The notes beneath the pieces are model-generated. The model was not told the origin of the DNA. It did no database searches and saw only the letters and a list, made by a program, of their open reading frames with translations. A program made the translations under genes and the position numbers. Shown here piece by piece: positions 1 to 7,534 of a stretch of 64,000 bases of DNA; position 1 is the stretch's first letter; every line of letters begins with the position of its first letter. Source of the stretch: Ruminococcus sp. Its GTDB lineage: Bacteria > Bacillota > Clostridia > Oscillospirales > Ruminococcaceae. The stretch is taken from the NCBI GenBank assembly GCA_017622925.1, contig JAGAQC010000067.1:1-64000 (forward strand), written 5' to 3'.

Positions 1-20
1 AAGCAGACAAAAGGAACTGA

Positions 21-103
21 ATAAAAATTTTTCATAGCAAGGCGGAGGAGGAAAGCGTGCTGTCGCACGGTGACGACGACAACGCAGCTATGGGAAATTT
101 TTA
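21..103. repeat. Imperfect inverted-repeat element (83 bp)
   Basis: Two 18-nt arms (21-38 and 86-103) are inverted copies with two mismatches. Inside is a second short hairpin (CGTGC/GCACG at about 55-69). The right arm ends about 70 bp before the LysR start codon, so the element may lie in that gene's leader. It has the look of a MITE or REP-like palindrome; no gene is visible in it. Confidence 0.5.
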
Positions 104-172
104 TCAGTGAACTTGTTTGGTTTTCAAGTAGGGTTACTATATATAATCATAAACACAAGGGAGGGACATGCA

Positions 173-1060
173 ATGGATATTCGTGTACTTAAATATTTTC
201 TCACTGTCGCAAGAGAGCAAAGCTATTCTATCGCTGCTGAACGACTTTTTCTTTCACAGCCGACTCTTTCAAGGCAGATAAAAGAGCTTGAAGAAGAGCT
301 TGGAAAAACGCTGTTTATACGGTCAAATAAGGGGGTTACGCTCACCGAGGAGGGTATGATACTGCGTAAGCGTGCCGAGGAGATAGTCGAGCTTCTTGAC
401 AAGGCTGAGCAGGAGGTAAAAAACAGCAGCGACAGCGTCTCCGGTAAGGTGTACATCGGCGCAGGCGAGACTTACGCCATAAAGCTGATAGCCGACACAG
501 CTAAGAAGCTGCAATCCGACCACCCTGATATACAGTACAGCATATACAGCGCAGACAGCGCAGATGTTTTAGAACGTCTTGACAAAGGGCTTATCGACTT
601 CGGAATGATCTTTCAGTCCTATGACAGCACCAAGTATGAGGGTTTAGAAATACCACTTAAAGATACATTTGGTGTCTTGATGCGTAAAGATATGCCGCTT
701 GCAGAAAAGGAAATAATCAAGCTCTCCGACTTGAAGGGCAAGCCGCTCATCGTACCCAGACAGCCAAATCACAGCATTCAGCTTTCAGAAAAGATCGGAA
801 TAGCGGAAGACGATATAAACATTGCTGCCGAGTATAACCTCGTCTATAACGGCTCTGTTATGGCAGCTGAGGGAATTGGCTACTGTCTATGCTTTGACAG
901 GCTTATCAACACCGAGGGCGGCAATATGTGCTTTAAGCCGATCGTTCCGAAAGTAGAAGCAACCTGCACATTTGTGTGGAAACGCTACACGGTGTTCACC
1001 AAAGCAGCAAGTCTGTTCCTATCACAGTTCAGAGAGGATATAGAACATCAGAAAGAATAG
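173..1060 (+). CDS. LysR-family transcriptional regulator
   Basis: A 295-residue protein of typical LysR length. The N-terminal winged helix-turn-helix (about residues 1-60) carries the family pattern: MDIRVLKYF, then AERLFLSQPTLSRQIKELE and a wing ending LTEEG. The remainder matches the periplasmic-binding-like co-inducer domain. I start at the ATG at 173 because GGGAGGG lies 8 nt upstream; the in-frame upstream extension has no ribosome site. LysR proteins often regulate an adjacent divergent or convergent gene. The neighbours are a minus-strand alcohol dehydrogenase and flavodoxin-fusion pair, which are plausible but unproven targets. A terminator follows immediately. Ligand unknown. Confidence 0.93.
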   Translation: MDIRVLKYFLTVAREQSYSIAAERLFLSQPTLSRQIKELEEELGKTLFIRSNKGVTLTEEGMILRKRAEEIVELLDKAEQEVKNSSDSVSGKVYIGAGETYAIKLIADTAKKLQSDHPDIQYSIYSADSADVLERLDKGLIDFGMIFQSYDSTKYEGLEIPLKDTFGVLMRKDMPLAEKEIIKLSDLKGKPLIVPRQPNHSIQLSEKIGIAEDDINIAAEYNLVYNGSVMAAEGIGYCLCFDRLINTEGGNMCFKPIVPKVEATCTFVWKRYTVFTKAASLFLSQFREDIEHQKE

Positions 1061-1061
1061 C

Positions 1062-1094
1062 AACAGGGGCTGCCAAAGCAGTCCCTGTTTTGTT
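1062..1094 (+). terminator. Rho-independent terminator after the LysR gene
   Basis: Stem ACAGGG.CTGC / GCAG.CCCTGT with a 4-nt CAAA loop, followed by TTTTGTTT. It begins just past the LysR stop codon and separates it from the convergent dehydrogenase gene. Confidence 0.8.
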
Positions 1095-1173
1095 TATATA
1101 TTGTCTTTGAAAAACTGCTCCAACTTATCAAACTTTATTTTGTCCACGTGACATTTCTGATATTTCTTTTAAA

Positions 1174-2340
1174 TTACATACTTGCTTTTAATATCTGTAT
1201 AACTTCATCACGGTCAAGCACCTTATAACCGCCTGTCATGATAAGCGTACCGTCAGCTATGCCTTCGATCATTTCTTCTGAAACGCCAAGCTCGGAAATT
1301 TTCATCACAAGTCCAAGCTCCTTCATCCAGTTTTCCAAAGCGTTAAGTCCTTCATTTGCAAGCTGTTCATCGGTCATGCCGTCTGCGGAAATGCCCCATA
1401 CATTAACCGCAAACCGTGCGAACTTTTTCAATCCATACGGCATGATGTAACGGTAATACGGCAGAGAAACAGCCGCCAACGTCATACCGTGAGTAGCATC
1501 GGTGTAAGCGCCCACCGCCTGACCCAGCATATGCACCATCCAATCGGTGGATTTACCCCTTGACACAAGCGTATTCAGCGCCCATGTAGCAGTCCACATA
1601 ATATTGGAGCGTGCTTCATAATCCTGCGGATCGTTCACCGCAATGCGGCTTGAATGGATAAGACTGCGCATAAGTCCTTCGCTGATATAGTCGGAGGTAT
1701 TGTCGTCCTCGCCCGAAAAATACTGCTCACATATATGATTCATAATATCGTAAATACCTGCGCACATCTGATACTTCGGCAGAGTCATCGTGTATCTCGG
1801 ATCAAGGATAGAGAACTTCGGCATTACCTCATCGCCGAACACATGACCGATCTTCAAATGCTGTTCGTGGTTGGTAATTACTGCACCGCCGTTCATTTCC
1901 GAGCCTGTGCCTGCCATTGTGAGTATACAGCCGACGGGTACGATCTTGCAAGAGGGTTCTTCAAAGCGGATATAATATTTTTCCCACGGGTCATCATCGC
2001 AGTGAACGGAAACAGACACAGCCTTTGAATAGTCGCAGACCGAGCCGCCGCCTACCGCAAGAATAAAGTCCGTTTTGCTCTCACGGGCGATCTTTACGCC
2101 CTCCAACAGCTTCTGATAAGTCGGGTTCGGCATAACGCCTGATACCTCTGCGACATTCTTTCCGCACTCTGTCAGTACAGACATCACATCGTCATAGATA
2201 CCGTTCTTTTTAACCGAACCTCCGCCATAGACCAGCAGGACGTTTTTACCGTATTTTGCAAGCTCATCTTTAAGATACGAAAGCGAGTCCTCGCCGAAAT
2301 AGAGCTTTGTAGGATTGTGATAGCTGAAATTGCCAAGCAT
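1174..2340 (-). CDS. Iron-containing alcohol dehydrogenase (BDH/YqhD-like)
   Basis: A 388-residue group III (iron-activated) alcohol dehydrogenase, predicted to reduce aldehydes to alcohols (or the reverse) with NAD(P)H in the cytoplasm. The nucleotide-binding segment GGGSVCDYSKA is present, as are the metal-ligand segments: Asp and His in YDIMNHICEQYF, then two His in VHMLGQAVGAYTDATHG. Length fits butanol-dehydrogenase and YqhD-type enzymes. AAAAGGAGG precedes the ATG. It lies 14 bp downstream of the flavodoxin-fusion gene on the same strand, so the two are probably cotranscribed. A second, clearly different family member is at 56888-58069. Substrate cannot be told from sequence. Confidence 0.93.
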   Translation of the reverse strand: MLGNFSYHNPTKLYFGEDSLSYLKDELAKYGKNVLLVYGGGSVKKNGIYDDVMSVLTECGKNVAEVSGVMPNPTYQKLLEGVKIARESKTDFILAVGGGSVCDYSKAVSVSVHCDDDPWEKYYIRFEEPSCKIVPVGCILTMAGTGSEMNGGAVITNHEQHLKIGHVFGDEVMPKFSILDPRYTMTLPKYQMCAGIYDIMNHICEQYFSGEDDNTSDYISEGLMRSLIHSSRIAVNDPQDYEARSNIMWTATWALNTLVSRGKSTDWMVHMLGQAVGAYTDATHGMTLAAVSLPYYRYIMPYGLKKFARFAVNVWGISADGMTDEQLANEGLNALENWMKELGLVMKISELGVSEEMIEGIADGTLIMTGGYKVLDRDEVIQILKASM

Positions 2341-2354
2341 AGTTTTTCCTCCTT

Positions 2355-3467
2355 TTATTGCAGGGACAGCGTTACTGAAATATCTTCGTTCCCAAAAATA
2401 TTTGCTAATTCTTCGTCAGACACATTGTCAATAGACCCGAGCCTTGTGTAGCTCCATGTGTTGGAGCTGTAGAAAATCGTCATCTGATTGCCTTGATATA
2501 GCATTATATCTCCGGGTTCAGTCACAATGCGTTCATCGCTTTTTGTTAGTGACCACGGCAGCTTGCCGACTTTTTCAAATCCGCCGTATTCGTTCAGTGT
2601 GACGGTGACAGGATCAGTGCTGAGATATTCCGCAAACTCCTTCGCCGCTGCGGTATCGGCAAGTGTAGCAGTCAGCAATGTGCCGTTTACCTCAATTTTC
2701 AATTTCTGTTCATTTTGTCTCATAGGGATTTCCAACCTTTCTATCCATGTCTGCACATCTTGCAATGCTGCACTTGATGAGAATCGCTTTCCGGCAAGCT
2801 GATGACCGATTGGAACAAGCTCAGTGATATTCTTTTCGCTTGTGCTGATACCGCTACTGCCCGATGTGCAGAACGGTATCACGACCTTATCCGAGAAATC
2901 GTAGCTTTCCAAGAATGTGTCGATAATGCGAGGTTCTTCGCCCCACCATATCGGATAGCCGAGATAAATGACATCATAGCTGTCTATATCGACCTGTGAA
3001 GCGGCTATCTCAGGTCGTGCCAATTTATCATTTTGCTCTATATTGGCGCGGCAATCGCTGTCCTGATAACGAATATCGTCCTCCGTGTACGGTACAGCCG
3101 CTTCGATCTCATAGCTGTCTGCACCTGTCAGTTCGGTAATATATTCTGCAATTTTCTCTGTACTGCCTGTTTGAGAGAAGTACGCTACAAGCGTATTTGT
3201 GTCAGCATCAAGCTGTAAGCTCACTTTTCTCTTCATCATGCAAAGATCAAATACATCCCATCTGTCATCGCCATTCAGATCATATGGCTTGCCTGTCAGA
3301 TCGTCCTCCGTAGGCTTTGCGAGTAGAAAATCCTGTAAATTGCGGACATCCTGAATGGTATACGTGTAGGTTATTTCCTCACTTTTAACGGGATTTTTCG
3401 CACTTCCTAACAGAAATGCTGCGAGTGAAAGGACAGCGATACTCATAAATATGAAAATTCTGTTCAT
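2355..3467 (-). CDS. Membrane-anchored dockerin-like/flavodoxin/cyclophilin-like fusion protein
   Basis: 370 residues with four parts. A hydrophobic signal or anchor segment (about 5-22) is followed by a dockerin-like stretch (about 35-80) with one calcium-loop-like DLNGDDRWDVFD. A flavodoxin domain (about 88-245) follows, with the FMN phosphate loop SQTGSTEKIA and the LGYPIWWGEEP segment. The C-terminal domain (about 250-370) resembles the cyclophilin-like domain found in some bacterial flavodoxin fusions (GGFEKVGKLPWSL, PGDIMLYQGNQMTIFY). Flavodoxin plus cyclophilin-like fusions are known in Clostridia; the exported N-terminus with a dockerin-like loop is the odd part. It heads a two-gene unit with the alcohol dehydrogenase and diverges from the AraC gene. 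AAAGGAGG precedes the ATG. An extracytoplasmic flavin redox role is inference. Confidence 0.8.
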   Translation of the reverse strand: MNRIFIFMSIAVLSLAAFLLGSAKNPVKSEEITYTYTIQDVRNLQDFLLAKPTEDDLTGKPYDLNGDDRWDVFDLCMMKRKVSLQLDADTNTLVAYFSQTGSTEKIAEYITELTGADSYEIEAAVPYTEDDIRYQDSDCRANIEQNDKLARPEIAASQVDIDSYDVIYLGYPIWWGEEPRIIDTFLESYDFSDKVVIPFCTSGSSGISTSEKNITELVPIGHQLAGKRFSSSAALQDVQTWIERLEIPMRQNEQKLKIEVNGTLLTATLADTAAAKEFAEYLSTDPVTVTLNEYGGFEKVGKLPWSLTKSDERIVTEPGDIMLYQGNQMTIFYSSNTWSYTRLGSIDNVSDEELANIFGNEDISVTLSLQ

Positions 3468-3593
3468 TTTGATTCCTCCTTTATATGGATTGCAGGATCT
3501 TTTTCAATTTTATTATACCATAGAATATTTAAAATTACAAATACCTATTTTGAATATATCTCTATTCGATTTTAGAATATACAGGTACGATTG

Positions 3594-3686
3594 CGGCGAG
3601 CCGCCGCAGTCGATTCACGTTACCGCTCGCAAGCTCGCTAATATTTTTAAACTCAAATTTTCTTCCGCGACTGTTGCATTTTTGAA
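3594..3686 (+). repeat. Partial copy of a dispersed intergenic repeat
   Basis: The segment from the GCGAGCCGCCGC motif through GCAAGCTCGCTAATATTTTT to CCGCGACTGTTGCA closely matches 54845-54897, and its inverse matches about 55771-55825. These are copies of one dispersed non-coding repeat. Its right end supplies the likely -35 box of the AraC gene promoter. Confidence 0.6.
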
Positions 3687-3702
3687 GCTAATATGCTATA
3701 AT
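3674..3702 (+). promoter_or_regulatory. Sigma-A-type promoter for the AraC gene
   Basis: TTGCAT (3674-3679), a 17-bp spacer and TATAAT (3697-3702), about 30 bp upstream of the start codon. The -35 box lies within the dispersed repeat. Confidence 0.6.
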
Positions 3703-3733
3703 AGCCTTACAAATAAGAAAAGGAGGACAAGCC

Positions 3734-4483
3734 ATGCCGACCAGCAGCGACGACAATGTCGTATCACATTTTTTTGCCCATCGTGAGGAGGACTTCGAGT
3801 ACGCCCCATTCGATAGAGAAATGGCTTTTTACGAAAGCATATGTTCGGGTAATATGGAGCTTGTAAAAGTATTTGCGAAACCGCTGTTCAGCGAGGGCTG
3901 CGGAACTCTGAGCAAGGATCCTCTGCGAAATATCAAATATCATTTTACAATTTCAACGGCTTTGATAGCAAGATTTTGCGTAGGAAGCGGAATGACGCCG
4001 GAAGACGCTTATAGCTTGAGTGATATTTTCATTATGCGCGCCGACGAATGCCGTTCGATTGAGGAAGTCCGAGAAGTTCATTATGAAATGATCGAGTGTT
4101 ACACAAAAAAAATGCGTATACTCCGCAACAGTACACTTTACTCAAAGCGTATTCTTCAAGCGGTGGAATACATAAGCGAACATCTGCACGGACGAGTGCT
4201 GATAGAAGAAACTGCCGAGGCATTGCGTATTACACCGGCATATCTTTCAAGACTTTTCAAATCCGAAACGGGAATGACATTTACAGATTACGTAAATCGC
4301 CGTAAAATAGAAGAAGCCACGGGACTGCTGAGATATTCCGACTATTCCGACCTTGAAATAAGCAGCTTGCTTTGTTTCAGTTCCCAAAGTTACTTTATTA
4401 AAATTTTCAAAAAAATAATGGGTATGACGCCGAATGAGTATAAGAAAAAATATCGTCTGCCCGCTTACAAGGGAAGTTCTTAA
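3734..4483 (+). CDS. AraC-family transcriptional regulator
   Basis: 249 residues. The C-terminal 100 residues form the two-HTH AraC domain: HTH1 around LIEETAEALRITPAYLSRLFK, the linker GMTFTDYVNRRKIEEA, and HTH2 ending SQSYFIKIFKKIMGMTPNEY. The N-terminal 130 residues are an effector domain of unrecognised type. AAGGAGG lies 7 nt before the ATG. It is divergent from the flavodoxin-fusion/dehydrogenase pair, the usual arrangement for a local regulator, so control of that pair is plausible but inferred. The gene is followed by about 195 bp carrying the promoter of the next gene. Confidence 0.9.
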   Translation: MPTSSDDNVVSHFFAHREEDFEYAPFDREMAFYESICSGNMELVKVFAKPLFSEGCGTLSKDPLRNIKYHFTISTALIARFCVGSGMTPEDAYSLSDIFIMRADECRSIEEVREVHYEMIECYTKKMRILRNSTLYSKRILQAVEYISEHLHGRVLIEETAEALRITPAYLSRLFKSETGMTFTDYVNRRKIEEATGLLRYSDYSDLEISSLLCFSSQSYFIKIFKKIMGMTPNEYKKKYRLPAYKGSS

Positions 4484-4594
4484 ATAATTCCGATTATATT
4501 ATTTGAATTAAGAGACTTTTGTGCAAAATCAACTATAGCGTTTATGAAAGAACATTCATTTTTTTGCCTTATGTAATTTTCACAGAAAAACCCA

Positions 4595-4623
4595 TTGACT
4601 TTTTGTGCAATACGTTGTATAAT
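4595..4623 (+). promoter_or_regulatory. Sigma-A-type promoter for the cell-wall-binding protein gene
   Basis: TTGACT (4595-4600), 17-bp spacer, TATAAT (4618-4623), about 57 bp before the start codon. Confidence 0.75.
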
Positions 4624-4679
4624 TAGTTTGTGTTGGATATTGAGAGACTATGCGATCATAATGACAAAAGGAGGAAACT

Positions 4680-6680
4680 ATGAAGTCTTACAAAAAAATG
4701 ATGATAACGGCTGCCGCAGTTTCTTTATGCCTTGCTGTTGCTGTTCCGGCGGCTGCATATGCTGCCGAAGCTGACGGAAGTCCAACGGCAGGCGTATCGG
4801 ACGAGTTGACAGGAGAGGTCGGCGGCGACAACGGCGGTTTTATCTCGGAATGGGTGACTGATACCGACGGAAGAATTTATTACTACGATGAGACAGGCTC
4901 CAAAGCAACGGGCGAAACGGAAATAGAGGGGGAACTTTACCTCTTTTCAAAAAACGGCGTTCTTAAAACAGGCTGGAGAACTGTCGGCGGAAAAAGACGC
5001 TATTACGACCCTGAAACGGGAAAGCCTGTTTACGGAAGATTTACGCTCTGCGGCGAGGAGTTCTATATTGAACCCGAGCAGGGTAAGATCGCAGGAGATG
5101 TCTTTACAGACGAAAACGGCGACAAATACATAACGGCATATAAGGGCGCATTGATCCTTGACGAAGGATTTGTGGAGCGTGAAGATGCTATATATTACGT
5201 TACAGCAGCAGGCAAGCTTGCTGTGGGAGAAACTGTTATAAACGAAACTCCGTATGTTTTTGGCGAAAACGGCGAACAGCAGACAGGCTGGGTGACAGCA
5301 GGAGAAAAAACGTACTATTACGACCCCGAGAACGGCGAGATTCGGCTCGGACTTATTGAAGTTGACGGCGGACTGTATTATATTGACGCCGCAGAGGGAC
5401 GAAAAGAGGGCGTTGTCGAGATAGACGGAGTTGAATATCTCTTTGCCGAGGGTACGGGAAAGCTTCACACGGGACTTCTTGAGATAAACGGAAATATAAA
5501 GTATTTTTACCCCGACGGAAAATATGCTGCGGGAGTTACCGAGATTGACGGAAAGTTCTGTCTTTTCAGTAAAGAGGGAAATCGTCTCAGCGGATTGCAG
5601 AACTATGACGGAAAGCTTTATTATGCCGATGACAACGGCGTACTTTCGGAGGGTATGACTATTGTCGGTGACGATACGTACTTCTTCGGCAGCGATCATG
5701 CGGCAATGTCGGGAATTATTGAGACATCGGGAGAAAAGTATCTGTTCGGTGACGATTATAAAATGCTCAAGGGCAAGCAGCCCTACAACGGCAAATACTA
5801 CTGCTTTGACAATAAAAGCGGCAAAATGCTTACGGGCAAGCTTCTTATAAATGATAAGAAGTATTATTTCGGCGGTGATGACGGTTCTATGCAGACAGGC
5901 TGGGTAGAACTGGAGGACGGCAAATACTATTTCGGTGCGGACGGTTCGGCTGTAACGGGCATTTACGAAATTGACGGAAAGAAATATTACTTCCACCCCG
6001 ACACATCGCTTATGACATCGGGCAGACTTATTATTGACGGAAAGAAATATTACTTCGGCGAAAACGGAGCAATGGTATTGGGTTGGGTAACTCTTGACGA
6101 CGGCAAGTATTACTTCGGCGACAACGGCGTTATGGTGACAGGCTGGAAAACTATCGGCGGAAAGAAATACTACTTTAACAAGACAAACGGAAAAATGGAG
6201 TCGAATAAAATAGTCGGCGACTACAACCTTACTGCCGACGGAAGCGCAGTTCCGTTTTCAGCCGTTCAGAAAAGAGCAAAAACGATCATTTCCTCTATCG
6301 GAAAAACGCCTTCGGCTATTTACAATTACGTATGCAGTAATAACAAATACCGCTTTATAGAGAATACACGCACGCTGAACCAGATAAATTCCAAGGGCTG
6401 GGCTTACTTTGCGAACTATGCCCTTGACAATCGTTACGTTGTTTGTTATTACTTTGCGGCAGTTACCGACCTTCTCTTTCAGCAGGCAGGATTTAAAAGC
6501 CGCGTAGTATACGGCACGGGACGAGGTACAGGCGACCACTACTGGAATCAGATCTACGATGCTGCCAACGATAAATGGGTAAATTACGATACCTGCAACG
6601 GCTACAGCGGAGTAACGTTCTCATACCTACAGTCACAGAACTATACGTTCTATCAGTACGTATATCCTAAGTTCTATTGA
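4680..6680 (+). CDS. Secreted cell-wall-binding repeat protein with C-terminal transglutaminase-like domain
   Basis: 666 residues. A signal peptide (about 1-29, ending AAAYAAEA) is followed by more than twenty roughly 20-residue aromatic repeats (about 48-515; units such as DGKYYFGADG and IDGKKYYF). These are the YG/choline- and glucan-binding-like repeats used to hold proteins on the cell surface. The C-terminal domain (about 520-666) is transglutaminase-like with a complete plausible triad: Cys589 in YVVCYYF, His620 in GDHYWNQI and Asp637 in NYDTC. Such domains in secreted clostridial proteins are generally cysteine-protease or amide-transfer folds; the actual reaction is unknown. AAAGGAGG precedes the ATG and a good promoter lies upstream. 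Monocistronic by appearance. Confidence 0.9.
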   Translation: MKSYKKMMITAAAVSLCLAVAVPAAAYAAEADGSPTAGVSDELTGEVGGDNGGFISEWVTDTDGRIYYYDETGSKATGETEIEGELYLFSKNGVLKTGWRTVGGKRRYYDPETGKPVYGRFTLCGEEFYIEPEQGKIAGDVFTDENGDKYITAYKGALILDEGFVEREDAIYYVTAAGKLAVGETVINETPYVFGENGEQQTGWVTAGEKTYYYDPENGEIRLGLIEVDGGLYYIDAAEGRKEGVVEIDGVEYLFAEGTGKLHTGLLEINGNIKYFYPDGKYAAGVTEIDGKFCLFSKEGNRLSGLQNYDGKLYYADDNGVLSEGMTIVGDDTYFFGSDHAAMSGIIETSGEKYLFGDDYKMLKGKQPYNGKYYCFDNKSGKMLTGKLLINDKKYYFGGDDGSMQTGWVELEDGKYYFGADGSAVTGIYEIDGKKYYFHPDTSLMTSGRLIIDGKKYYFGENGAMVLGWVTLDDGKYYFGDNGVMVTGWKTIGGKKYYFNKTNGKMESNKIVGDYNLTADGSAVPFSAVQKRAKTIISSIGKTPSAIYNYVCSNNKYRFIENTRTLNQINSKGWAYFANYALDNRYVVCYYFAAVTDLLFQQAGFKSRVVYGTGRGTGDHYWNQIYDAANDKWVNYDTCNGYSGVTFSYLQSQNYTFYQYVYPKFY

Positions 6681-6684
6681 TTTT

Positions 6685-6734
6685 GTCCGAATAACTTCAA
6701 GGGGACTCTGTTTTGAAGCGGACATCCCCTTGAA
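6685..6734 (+). other. Intergenic structured element, possible pseudoknot
   Basis: A perfect 10-bp stem (TTCAAGGGGA 6696-6705 with TCCCCTTGAA 6725-6734) is interleaved with a 5-bp pairing (GTCCG 6685-6689 with CGGAC 6719-6723). It lies just after the stop codon of the repeat protein. It is not a canonical terminator because A residues rather than T residues follow the stem. Confidence 0.45.
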
Positions 6735-6793
6735 AAAACTTTATCTGAAAAAATCGACATTATGTAAAGTCAAAAATACGGAGGTATAACATT

Positions 6794-7525
6794 ATGAATA
6801 AAAAGATTGCGGCTATTTTTGCTGCTGCGGCTGTTTTTGCGGTTTCTGCGGCTTCATGCGGAAACGAACCCGAGGATTCGTCAACACCCGAGCTGCCTGT
6901 ACTCACTACAGAGTCGGCAGAAACGACAGAAGCTGCTTCGGAAGAAACTACGGAGGCTGCTACAGAGGATAAGACAAAAGCTGAGGAAACTACCGAGGCG
7001 TCAACGGAAGAAGCGACCAAAGCAGAGGAAAGTACCGACGCTCCCGAGGTAGACGCCCCCGATCCAAATTCAGAACCTGAACCCGAGCCAGACCCCGAAC
7101 CTCAGCAGCCCGAGCCGGATCCGATACCTGAGCCGCAGCCTCAGAGCGTTACATTCGGATTCGAGTCGCTTCACAGCAATGCAAGCGGAGTTATTTCGGC
7201 TTTGGGCGAACCTTTGGACGTTACGACAGCCCCTGCGTGCTTTGCAAACGGAGCTGATTCTAAAATTTACAGCTATGACGGACTTACCATTGAATGCTAC
7301 GTGCTTGACGGCGTTGAAAATATTTGCTGCGTAACTATCACAAGCGGCAGCTATTCTACTTCTTCGGGCGTAACTGTCGGAAGCTCTCAGGCAGACGTTG
7401 AAGCAGCCTACGGCGCAGGAGAAGCTGCCGGAGCTTATACTATCTACTACAGCGGAAGCAGCGAGCTTGATGTTAAATATGATAACGGCACGGTTGCCGA
7501 GCTTGTGTTCTATACGGAAGTTTAA
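6794..7525 (+). CDS. Putative lipoprotein with acidic Thr/Glu/Pro-rich linker
   Basis: 243 residues. The signal sequence has a lipobox-like end (SAASC, Cys23), suggesting lipid anchoring to the outer face of the membrane. Residues about 25-120 are low-complexity, rich in T, E, A and then P, probably a wall-spanning linker. The C-terminal part (about 123-243) is a compact globular domain with repeated SGVISALGEP- and SSQADVEAAYG-like segments; I do not assign it to a family with confidence. GGAGG lies before the ATG. It sits 9 bp upstream of the MBOAT gene and probably starts the same transcript, so it may take part in surface polymer acylation; that is inference from position. Confidence 0.8.
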   Translation: MNKKIAAIFAAAAVFAVSAASCGNEPEDSSTPELPVLTTESAETTEAASEETTEAATEDKTKAEETTEASTEEATKAEESTDAPEVDAPDPNSEPEPEPDPEPQQPEPDPIPEPQPQSVTFGFESLHSNASGVISALGEPLDVTTAPACFANGADSKIYSYDGLTIECYVLDGVENICCVTITSGSYSTSSGVTVGSSQADVEAAYGAGEAAGAYTIYYSGSSELDVKYDNGTVAELVFYTEV

Positions 7526-7534
7526 GGAGGGGAC

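Noticed and set aside
107..172. Upstream in-frame extension of the LysR protein
   Set aside because: No ribosome site before it, and it would precede the normal LysR N-terminus MDIRVLKYF; the ATG at 173 has GGGAGGG.
4947..5996. 349-residue open frame on the minus strand
   Set aside because: Antisense to the repeat region of the wall-binding protein; the open frame follows from the repeat's codon pattern.
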